6,477 nt of DNA from Deltaproteobacteria bacterium (lineage in GTDB: Bacteria; Desulfobacterota_B; Binatia; UBA9968). Each line of letters begins with the position of its first letter. The stretch's first letter is position 1. Below the pieces are notes generated by a model. The model did not search any database. It saw only the letters and a list, made by a program, of their open reading frames with translations, and was not told where the DNA came from. Made by a program: the position numbers and the translations under genes. The stretch is from contig JACPSF010000123.1 of the NCBI GenBank assembly GCA_016193385.1, forward strand, positions 1 to 6,477, written 5' to 3'. This document shows positions 1-5,084 of this stretch, one piece after another.

Positions 1-142
1 AAAGAGCATAACGCTCAAAATTCACCAGAACGGCCTTGGGTTGTCCGTGTTTGGTGAGGACCACACGATCACCTTTTTTTAGCTGCTCCACCAGGTCCAG
101 CAGCTCCTTGCGTGCCTCGGTTACATTAAGGTAGCGCTCCAT
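1..142 (-). CDS. Phd/YefM-family antitoxin, N-terminal part (runs off left edge)
   Basis: The reverse strand from the ATG at 142 reads 47 codons without a stop to the window edge. The protein begins MERYLNVTEARKELLDLVEQ and continues through GDRVVLTKHGQPKAVLV. This is the typical start of the Phd/YefM fold: an N-terminal strand, the 'T-EARKEL' helix, and the 'V-LT-HG-P-AVLV' strand pair used for dimerisation and DNA binding. Family knowledge: these proteins are antitoxins of type II toxin-antitoxin modules (partners RelE/YoeB, Doc or VapC types) and repress their own operon. The missing C-terminal part normally neutralises the toxin, whose gene usually follows directly and would lie left of position 1. 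A strong Shine-Dalgarno (GGGGAGG, plus-strand complement at 147-153) sits 4 nt before the ATG and supports this start. A near-consensus promoter and a TGTACA palindrome lie upstream. An orphan antitoxin-like regulator cannot be excluded, because the partner is not visible. Confidence 0.85.
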   Translation of the reverse strand, partial: MERYLNVTEARKELLDLVEQLKKGDRVVLTKHGQPKAVLVNFERYAL

Positions 143-155
143 CCGGCCTCCCCTG

Positions 156-163
156 CTGTACAG
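156..163. promoter_or_regulatory. Candidate antitoxin operator, CTGTACAG palindrome
   Basis: A perfect 8-bp palindrome containing TGTACA lies between the predicted transcription start (about 170) and the Shine-Dalgarno of the Phd/YefM-type antitoxin. TGTACA is the core of the palindromes bound by the E. coli YefM-YoeB complex (established knowledge). Position and motif therefore suggest autorepression. Only one copy is seen; the second half-site described for YefM, spaced about one helical turn away, is not evident. Confidence 0.5.
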
Positions 164-176
164 TTTAACGAGCATT

Positions 177-205
177 AGTATAGACACCCGGTCTGACCGT
201 GTCAA
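177..205 (-). promoter_or_regulatory. Sigma70-type promoter of the antitoxin gene
   Basis: On the minus strand a perfect -35 box TTGACA (plus positions 200-205) and a -10 box TATACT (177-182) are separated by exactly 17 nt. This predicts transcription starting near position 170 and a short leader of about 28 nt before the antitoxin ATG at 142. The spacer contains an imperfect dyad (GACAC, GGTC-T-GACC, GTGTC; 183-203) that could be an operator. That role is inference; the promoter match itself is seen directly. Confidence 0.8.
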
Positions 206-226
206 CTAATACAAACGTCTTTGCAA

Positions 227-310
227 ATGTTACACGAAGCCGCCTTGAGAGGGGAGCGCCTCGGCAAGGGCTCGACGTTCACGGTGTCGATCCCGTGCCA
301 GCCGCACTGA
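227..310 (+). pseudogene. Relic of a histidine-kinase C-terminus (fragment 1)
   Basis: A 27-codon reading frame ends in GERLGKGSTFTVSIPCQPH before a TGA at 308-310. 'LGKGSTFTVSIP' is a textbook final stretch of a HATPase_c domain in histidine kinases, where G-K-G-S-x-F closes the ATP-binding fold and is followed by the last beta strand. Nothing upstream in this frame extends the domain: only about 10 uninformative codons precede the match, and the divergent antitoxin promoter follows immediately. It is therefore best read as decayed debris of a larger kinase gene. It has no convincing ribosome binding site. It was identified by motif reading alone, so chance similarity of such a short stretch is possible. 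Confidence 0.4.
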
Positions 311-375
311 TCCGTTGCGCCGATTCCTCGGTTCTCCCTTGCTCCTTTGCTTTTCTTCTGCCTTCTGGCCGTTGC

Positions 376-450
376 CTGACTGAGAGATTTGCCGAAATGC
401 TCGGCGGGAAGCTTAACGTGGAGAGCGAGCCTGCTAATGGAGGGATTTAA
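376..450 (+). pseudogene. Relic of a histidine-kinase G2-box region (fragment 2)
   Basis: The last 24 codons of an open frame read LTERFAEMLGGKLNVESEP followed by ANGGI and a TAA at 448-450. This closely follows the pattern after the G2 box of NarX/DegS-type kinases (M-R-E-R-A-E-M-L-G-G-x-x-x-V-E-S-E-P-x-x-G-T). The intact kinase downstream has the equivalent RIMRHRAEMIQGSLEI at residues 796-811. The match has an extra residue in the 'ERFAE' part and stops where the final strand should begin, which suggests decay. The upstream part of the same open frame (from GTG 199) shows no recognisable domain. With fragment 1 it points to one or two degraded kinase genes in this gap. Confidence 0.4.
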
Positions 451-477
451 ACCGCTTATGGCTCTTTTAAATATTTG

Positions 478-506
478 TTGAAAAAAAGCAAGGATTTTAG
501 TAAATT
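478..506 (+). promoter_or_regulatory. Probable promoter of the two-component operon
   Basis: In an AT-rich stretch (about 455-520) that contrasts with the GC-rich surroundings, TTGAAA (478-483) is followed after 17 nt by TAAATT (501-506). These match the sigma70 consensus at 5/6 and 4/6 positions. Transcription would start near 513, giving a leader of roughly 75 nt before the kinase ATG at 587. The AT-rich flank could act as an UP element. It is the best promoter match upstream of the kinase gene, but not strong enough to be certain. Confidence 0.45.
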
Positions 507-586
507 ATAGAAAAGGTCCGTTTAATCACCACTGCTCGATTTACGCGCTGGACTGATCCTTTAGGTTAGCAAGGGCTTTTGCCAAT

Positions 587-3124
587 ATGAGCGCTTCGTT
601 CAAGCCGCGCTTTTCTTTCTCGAGCCTTCGGGTTCGCTCCATGCTGCTCGTTCTCCTCACCGCCATCCCGGTGGTCGGGCTCATCCTTTACAGTTTTCAC
701 GAGCAGAGACAAATGGCAAAGAACGAGGCGACGGAAAACGCTCTCTACCTCGTACGTTTTGCCTCCCAGGAAGAGAAACTATTGCTTGAGACCACACGGC
801 ACTTTCTCTCAGGCCTAGCCTGGCTCCACGAAATACGTAGCGGTGACCCTGCAAAATGCAGCGCGTTTCTGGCCAACCTGCTCAAACAGTATCCGCTCTA
901 CGCCAACCTGGGGGTCATCAAACCAGACGGAACCCAATATTGCAGCGCTCTTCCGATCACGGAAAAAGTGAGTCCTGTCGACCGCAGATGGTTCCAGGAG
1001 GCAATACGGTCTCGTGGCTTCTCGGTCGGCGACTATCAGTTCGGTCGTATCAGCCGCAAACCTGTCTTGGTCCTAGCCTACCCGGTCCTCGATAAGAAAG
1101 GCAGAGTGATGAGCATCCTCGCCACCGCCCTGGATCTTGGCTGGTTCAACCAAGTCGCAGCAAAAGCCCGGTTGCCTCAGGGTTCGTCGTTCAGCATCAT
1201 GGATCGGAATGGTCTGGTGTTGGCCCGTCACCCCAACCCCGACAAATGGATAGGAAAGACGCTACCGGAAAGGGTTCTTCTCCAGACGGTTCGTGCACGC
1301 CGGGGTGCCGGCACCGTAGAAGGCCCTGACGCCGATGGCGGCCGCCGCTTGTTTGCGTTTGCGCCTCTGCACGGCGAACAGGACGGATTGTACTTAACCA
1401 TCGGCATTCCGCAACAAGTCGCATATGCCAGCGCCAATCAAATGCTCTGGCGTTACCTGACCGTTTTGGGTTTCGCCTGCTTTCTGCTGATGGTCCTAGC
1501 GTGGTGGGGGAGCCACCTTCTGATCATCCGACCGGTGCGGGCTCTTCTCAATGCGACGAAGCTTCTTGCGACCGGCAACCTGAGTGCGCGAGTCGACGCC
1601 GGAAACGGAGAGGGAGAACTAGGACAGCTCGCTACATCCATTAACGAAATGGCGGCGTCCCTGGAGGCGCGTCAGGCCGAGGCGGAGCACGCGTACAAGA
1701 CAGCGCGGGAGAAGTCGCGCATGTTAGACCTGTTCTTCAAATATGCGTTAACTCCGGTGGTATTCCTGGATAGAGAGTTCAACTTTATCCGCGTCAATGA
1801 AGCGTACGCGCGCGCATGCCGGCAAAATGTCTCGGAGTTCCCGGGGCACAACTATTTCGAATTTTACCCTTTGGATGCAAAGGGTATGTTCGAAGAAGTC
1901 GTTAAGACCAAAAAGCCGTTTCAGACCCTCGCCAGATCTTTTGTCTTCCCCGACCATCCTGAATGGGGCGTGACCTACTGGGACTGGTCCCTGGTGCCTA
2001 TTCTCGACGACGCAGGTGAGGTCGAGCTATTGGTTTTTTCCGTCAACGACGTGACCAAACGCAAGCGGGCCGAGGAGGAATTGAGTAGGACGACGCAGAC
2101 TCTCCAGGCGCTCGTTCATGCCTCCCCGGTCGGCATTAACATCCTGGACACCGACGGAAAGGTCAAGCTGTGGAATCCGGCCGCGGAACGGATATTCGGC
2201 TGGAAAGAGGAGGAGATTCTTGGACTTCCTTTGCCGATCATCCCTGAAGACAAACAGGAGGAATTCAGAAAGTCATATGCGGCCGTGCTGCAGGGCCGTC
2301 ATGTCACTGAGCTCGAAACTCACCGACAAAGAAAGGATGGTTCGCTGGTTGATGTCAGCATTTCCACAGGACCCATACGGGACGCGGGCGGCAGCATCCT
2401 GGGCTCCATGGGCGTCCTGACCGATATTACCGAGCGGAAGCGTCTGGAAAAAGAAATCGCCGAGATAAGCGAAAGGGAGAAAGAGCGCATCGAACGGGAT
2501 CTCCACGATGGCTTGGGGCAAGAGCTAACGGGCATCGCCTTCCTGGCCAAAGGTCTGAAAGAAAAATTAGGCCGGACATCCATTCCCGAATCGGCCGATG
2601 CAGACAAGATCGCCCACCTCGTCACCCAAGCCGTTAGTCACACACGCAGTCTGGCACGGGGGCTCTCTCCCGTGCCGGTGGGAGGCAATGGCCTGATGTC
2701 AGCGCTGGAGGAATTGACAGCCAGTGTAAGCACTCTATTCGGCGTCTCTTGCATGTTCCGCTGCGATCAACCGGTCCTCGTACGGGACAATACTGTGGCA
2801 ACCCACCTCTACCGCATTGCTCAAGAGGCGGTGGACAACGCGATCAAACACGGAAAGGCCAAGCAGATCTCCGTACAGCTCTCCAGCCAGACCAGCACAG
2901 CCATTCTATCCGTGACCGATAATGGAACCGGCTTTCCAGAAATGGCGGATGACAACGGCGGCTTAGGGCTGCGGATTATGCGGCACCGTGCGGAGATGAT
3001 CCAGGGGTCCCTGGAGATCCGCCGCCGCGCAAAGAGCCGCGGAACCGTGGTCCTGTGTTCCTTTGCATTCCCTGAGCCTTGGACGGAGGGAGACCGTGAC
3101 AACACCATTACAAAACGAGGTTGA
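587..3124 (+). CDS. Membrane sensor histidine kinase, dCache-HAMP-PAS-PAS-HisKA_3-HATPase_c (NarX/DegS type)
   Basis: This 845-aa kinase has TM1 at about residues 17-36, a periplasmic double-Cache sensor at about 40-283 and TM2 at about 287-312. The Cache part shows 'VDRRWFQEAI' at 131-140, 'GDYQFGR' at 148-154 and 'PVLVLAYPV' at 159-167. A HAMP linker follows at about 311-365 (P316, 'GELGQLATSINEM'). PAS 1 (about 383-493) and PAS 2 (about 505-617, ending 'VLTDITERKR') come next. The HisKA_3 dimerisation helix carries ERDLHDGLGQ with phospho-acceptor H640. H640, D641 and Q645 fit the HDxxxQ motif, which in this family supports phosphatase as well as kinase activity. The ATPase domain has an N box with N751 (QEAVDNAIKH), G1 'TDNGTG' at 777-782 and G2 'GGLGL' at 791-795, so it looks catalytically intact. 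The ATG at 587 has AAGGG 11 nt upstream. The gene overlaps the regulator gene by 29 nt, making a cognate pair and one operon. The Cache domain implies an extracellular small-molecule ligand; which one cannot be read from the sequence. Confidence 0.95.
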   Translation: MSASFKPRFSFSSLRVRSMLLVLLTAIPVVGLILYSFHEQRQMAKNEATENALYLVRFASQEEKLLLETTRHFLSGLAWLHEIRSGDPAKCSAFLANLLKQYPLYANLGVIKPDGTQYCSALPITEKVSPVDRRWFQEAIRSRGFSVGDYQFGRISRKPVLVLAYPVLDKKGRVMSILATALDLGWFNQVAAKARLPQGSSFSIMDRNGLVLARHPNPDKWIGKTLPERVLLQTVRARRGAGTVEGPDADGGRRLFAFAPLHGEQDGLYLTIGIPQQVAYASANQMLWRYLTVLGFACFLLMVLAWWGSHLLIIRPVRALLNATKLLATGNLSARVDAGNGEGELGQLATSINEMAASLEARQAEAEHAYKTAREKSRMLDLFFKYALTPVVFLDREFNFIRVNEAYARACRQNVSEFPGHNYFEFYPLDAKGMFEEVVKTKKPFQTLARSFVFPDHPEWGVTYWDWSLVPILDDAGEVELLVFSVNDVTKRKRAEEELSRTTQTLQALVHASPVGINILDTDGKVKLWNPAAERIFGWKEEEILGLPLPIIPEDKQEEFRKSYAAVLQGRHVTELETHRQRKDGSLVDVSISTGPIRDAGGSILGSMGVLTDITERKRLEKEIAEISEREKERIERDLHDGLGQELTGIAFLAKGLKEKLGRTSIPESADADKIAHLVTQAVSHTRSLARGLSPVPVGGNGLMSALEELTASVSTLFGVSCMFRCDQPVLVRDNTVATHLYRIAQEAVDNAIKHGKAKQISVQLSSQTSTAILSVTDNGTGFPEMADDNGGLGLRIMRHRAEMIQGSLEIRRRAKSRGTVVLCSFAFPEPWTEGDRDNTITKRG
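3085..3092 (+). promoter_or_regulatory. Ribosome binding site that fixes the GTG start of the response regulator
   Basis: GGAGGGAG lies inside the last codons of the kinase gene, with GGAGG (3085-3089) 6 nt before GTG 3096. This makes 3096 the start rather than the in-frame TTG at 3063, which would only add 11 residues with no family similarity. The arrangement suggests translational coupling of kinase and regulator. Confidence 0.75.
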
Positions 3125-3782
3125 AAATCGGCGGGCTGGCATTTTACTCGTCGATGATCACCCGATCGTAATCGAGGGACTCACGCAGCTCATCAACCAG
3201 CAGCAGGATCTGATCGTATGGGGCGAGGCCAGCGACAGCTTAGGCGCCTTGAAGGCGATTGAGACGCTGAAGCCCAATCTGGCCATTGTCGATATCTCCC
3301 TTAAGAGCGGCAGCGGTCTGGACCTCATCAAAAGCCTCCAACAGCGGTTCCCTAAATTGCCCATCCTGGTCCTCTCCATGCACGATGAATCGCTCTACGC
3401 GGAGCGAGTGCTGCGCGCGGGCGCTCGCGGGTATATCACCAAGCAGGAGGCTACCGAAAAGCTCATAACCGCTATTCGCCGGGTCCTGGATGGGGAGATC
3501 TATCTAAATGAAAAAGTAACCTCAAAAATCCTTTCCCGCGTTACCGGCACATCCCCGGCGAAAAACCTCTCTCCCATAAACCGTTTGAGTGACCGTGAAC
3601 TCGAAGTCTTTCAACTGATCGGCCAGGGACACGGGACCCGCGAGATTGCCGAGCTGCTGCACTTGAGCATCAAGACGGTCGAAACCTATCGCGAGCACAT
3701 CAAGGAGAAGCTCAAGCTGAAAGATGCCACTGCACTGGTTCGCTACGCGGTCCACTGGGCGGAAGGCGAAGGCAAAACCTAA
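3096..3782 (+). CDS. NarL/FixJ-type response regulator (REC + LuxR-type HTH)
   Basis: From the GTG at 3096 this is a 228-aa protein, the usual length of NarL-family regulators. The receiver domain (about 14-130) has the acidic pair D20-D21 in 'LLVDDHPIV', phospho-acceptor D66 in 'AIVDISL', S94 in 'LVLSMHD' at the conserved Thr/Ser position, and K116 in 'GYITKQ'. A linker of about 25 residues leads to a GerE/LuxR helix-turn-helix at about 162-220. The recognition part is 'TREIAELLHLSIKTVETY', with the classic 'LSDRELEVFQLI' lead-in. It is a DNA-binding transcription factor, presumably phosphorylated by the HisKA_3 kinase encoded just upstream, whose gene it overlaps by 29 nt. All residues needed for phosphorylation are present. 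Its target genes are not evident; no repeated NarL-like sites were recognised in the window. Confidence 0.95.
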   Translation: MTTPLQNEVENRRAGILLVDDHPIVIEGLTQLINQQQDLIVWGEASDSLGALKAIETLKPNLAIVDISLKSGSGLDLIKSLQQRFPKLPILVLSMHDESLYAERVLRAGARGYITKQEATEKLITAIRRVLDGEIYLNEKVTSKILSRVTGTSPAKNLSPINRLSDRELEVFQLIGQGHGTREIAELLHLSIKTVETYREHIKEKLKLKDATALVRYAVHWAEGEGKT

Positions 3783-3852
3783 AAAGGCTATAGGAATTTC
3801 CCCGATAGAGAATTCAGGGTTCTTCAGCCTACGAACTTGAGCCCCCAGGCGG

Positions 3853-3967
3853 TATAATATCAGCGGTTTCTAACAGGCTGGCAAGCTAGCCCGCCGGACT
3901 CAACCGAGAGCCTACGACTTTGGTATATGGATCAAGAGCCCGACTGGACACCCCGCCGGGCTTTTTT
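3853..3967 (+). ncRNA. Candidate small RNA or leader/attenuator RNA upstream of the chemotaxis genes
   Basis: A perfect TATAAT (3853-3858) is followed within 115 nt by an intrinsic terminator, with no open reading frame between. The predicted RNA (start about 3865) would fold into at least two local hairpins before the terminator. One spans 3876-3891 (GGCTGG paired with CTAGCC including one G-U pair, loop CAAG). The other spans 3896-3912 (GG and CTC paired with GAG and CC, loop AACC). The sequence AGCCCG occurs in the first hairpin region (3888-3893) and again as the terminator 5' arm (3937-3942), so alternative pairings are conceivable. The weak point is the lack of a recognisable -35 box at 16-18 nt spacing. 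I matched it to no known riboswitch or sRNA family. It may simply be the 3' untranslated region of the regulator operon. Confidence 0.3.
3934..3967 (+). terminator. Intrinsic (Rho-independent) terminator
   Basis: AAGAGCCCG (3934-3942) pairs with CGGGCTTTT (3957-3965, including one G-U pair) around a 14-nt loop. The last stem bases run into a tract of six T residues (3962-3967). The 6-bp core AGCCCG/CGGGCT is GC-rich. It ends either the kinase-regulator transcript, about 150-185 nt beyond the regulator stop codon, or the candidate small RNA starting near 3865. It also separates that transcription from the cheW operon starting at 4088. Confidence 0.75.
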
Positions 3968-4030
3968 ACTTATGATTCGCTTCCCCAACAACCCTGAGTT
4001 CCTAAGACAGACCAAGAACGCCCAACCTGC

Positions 4031-4059
4031 CACGAACGTCATTAGCCTAACCATTCGTG
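4031..4059. promoter_or_regulatory. Nested inverted repeat before the cheW operon
   Basis: CACGAA (4031-4036) and TTCGTG (4054-4059) form an outer dyad enclosing a second perfect dyad TTAG-C-CTAA (4042-4050). A third pair, CGTCA (4037-4041) with TGACG (4058-4062), overlaps the outer one and would be mutually exclusive with it in RNA. The block sits 17 nt before the cheW Shine-Dalgarno. It could be an operator or a leader hairpin. No promoter boxes could be assigned confidently around it, so the role is open. Confidence 0.3.
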
Positions 4060-4087
4060 ACGCGGAGGGGCAAGCGAGGGAGGCTTC

Positions 4088-4549
4088 ATGAGCGCACTAG
4101 AGCACCTCGTCGTATTTACCTTGGATGGGCAAAGGTATGCGCTGTATCTCCCTGTTGTGGAAAGAGTTGTGAGGGCGGTCGAAGTCACTCCTCTTCCCAA
4201 AGCTCCGGAAATCGTCCTCGGGGTAATCAACGTCCAAGGACGGATTGTTCCTGTGGTCAACATGCGCAAGCGGTTCCGTTTACCGGAAGGAGAATTAAAG
4301 CTCGGCGATCAGATAGTCATAGCGCGGACGTCCCGGCGAGCAGTAGCGCTTGTCGTCGATGCTGTGAGCGGTGTCATGCAGGTTTCAGAAAAGGACTTCG
4401 TTTCTCCCAAACAGATCGTCCCCGGGACGGAGTACATAGAGGGCGTCGTTAAACTCGAAGATGGTTTGGTGCTCATCTATGACCTGGATCAATTCCTCTC
4501 TCTTGACGAAGAGAGGACTCTAGACACTTCCCTGAACGCCAATGGCTGA
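4088..4549 (+). CDS. cheW: CheW-type chemotaxis coupling protein (WspB-like by position)
   Basis: This complete 153-aa single-domain CheW protein has the family hallmarks in order: 'VVFTLDGQRYALYLPVVERV' at 8-27, 'PEIVLGVINVQGRIVPVVNM' at 40-59, 'DQIVIAR' at 74-80, 'ALVVDAVSGV' at 87-96, and 'YIEGVVKLEDGLVLIYDLDQ' at 116-135. CheW proteins are cytoplasmic adaptors that hold the histidine kinase CheA onto the hairpin tip of chemoreceptors. The ATG at 4088 has a strong GAGGGAGG (4076-4083) ending 4 nt upstream. The stop codon overlaps the start of cheR by 8 nt, so the two are translated as one unit. Followed by cheR-TPR and another cheW, it corresponds by position to wspB of Wsp-type systems. 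I infer that it serves a signalling system other than, or in addition to, flagellar chemotaxis. Confidence 0.93.
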   Translation: MSALEHLVVFTLDGQRYALYLPVVERVVRAVEVTPLPKAPEIVLGVINVQGRIVPVVNMRKRFRLPEGELKLGDQIVIARTSRRAVALVVDAVSGVMQVSEKDFVSPKQIVPGTEYIEGVVKLEDGLVLIYDLDQFLSLDEERTLDTSLNANG

Positions 4550-5084
4550 TCACCTATCGGAAAACCTTCTTTTCCAGCTCAGCGAATTTGTCGCTGAGCG
4601 GATGGGCTTCCACTTTCCGCGAGAGCGCTGGCCCGACCTTGAGCGGGGCATTCGTTCCGTCGCACGCGAGTTCAAATTTGACGACCCGGAACCCTGCGTT
4701 CGATGGCTCGTCTCATCGCCGGTGACACAGAGCCAGATCGAGACGCTGGCCAGCTACCTTACGGTCGGAGAGACTTATTTTTTCCGAGAGCGGCAAAGCT
4801 TCCAGGTTCTCAAGGACCGTGTTTTGCCGGAATTGATTCGAGAACGGCGCGGCATTGATAACCGCCTGAGGATCTGGAGCGCCGGCTGCTGCACGGGCGA
4901 GGAGCCGTACTCCATTGCCATTCTCTTCAACCAGCTCCTTCCCGACTTAGAGTCTATAGCGAATGGTCATTTCGCGGGGTGCCACCAGAGATTAAGGAGA
5001 AATACTTCACAAAAACGCGCAACGGCTATTTCGAGATCCTTTCCGAAATCAAAAGGATGGTCACGTTCTGCTATCTCAACCTAG
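4542..5084 (+). CDS. CheR N-terminal fragment (N-terminal helical domain and SAM motif I)
   Basis: This is the part of the broken cheR that can be translated from its own ATG. Residues 1-138 (to 4955) are genuine CheR sequence: a helical N-terminal domain at about 8-60, 'YLTVGETYFFRE' at 72-83, the linker 'FQVLKDRVLPELI' at 87-99, and the glycine motif 'IWSAGCCTGEEPYS' at 111-124. The remaining 42 codons to the stop at 5082-5084 are out of frame and yield an Arg/Ser-rich tail with no family similarity. The predicted 180-aa product lacks half the methyltransferase fold and the TPR region, so it should be inactive. Confidence 0.7.
   Translation: MADHLSENLLFQLSEFVAERMGFHFPRERWPDLERGIRSVAREFKFDDPEPCVRWLVSSPVTQSQIETLASYLTVGETYFFRERQSFQVLKDRVLPELIRERRGIDNRLRIWSAGCCTGEEPYSIAILFNQLLPDLESIANGHFAGCHQRLRRNTSQKRATAISRSFPKSKGWSRSAIST

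Noticed and set aside
199..450. An 83-codon open frame on the plus strand as a small gene
   Set aside because: It starts with a GTG inside the divergent antitoxin promoter and has no ribosome binding site. Only its last 24 codons resemble a known domain, so it is treated as decayed kinase sequence.
3063..3095. Upstream TTG start for the response regulator
   Set aside because: The extra 11 residues have no family counterpart, and an excellent Shine-Dalgarno is correctly spaced for GTG 3096.
3794..3815. GAATT...AATTC inverted repeat after the regulator as its terminator
   Set aside because: The stem is short and AT-rich with no T-tract. The strong terminator at 3934-3967 is a better candidate.
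3825..3858. A complete sigma70 promoter around TATAAT 3853
   Set aside because: The -10 box is perfect, but the sequence at 16-18 nt upstream does not resemble TTGACA and there is no extended -10 TG. It is therefore only noted within the candidate RNA and not called as a promoter.
3968..4030. A sigma28 or sigma54 promoter for the cheW operon
   Set aside because: I found no TAAA-N15-GCCGATAA or TGGCAC-N5-TTGC match good enough to report.
4940..4990. Programmed ribosomal frameshift joining the two cheR halves
   Set aside because: No slippery heptamer or stimulatory structure is apparent. More importantly, about 20 conserved residues are missing, which frameshifting cannot restore.
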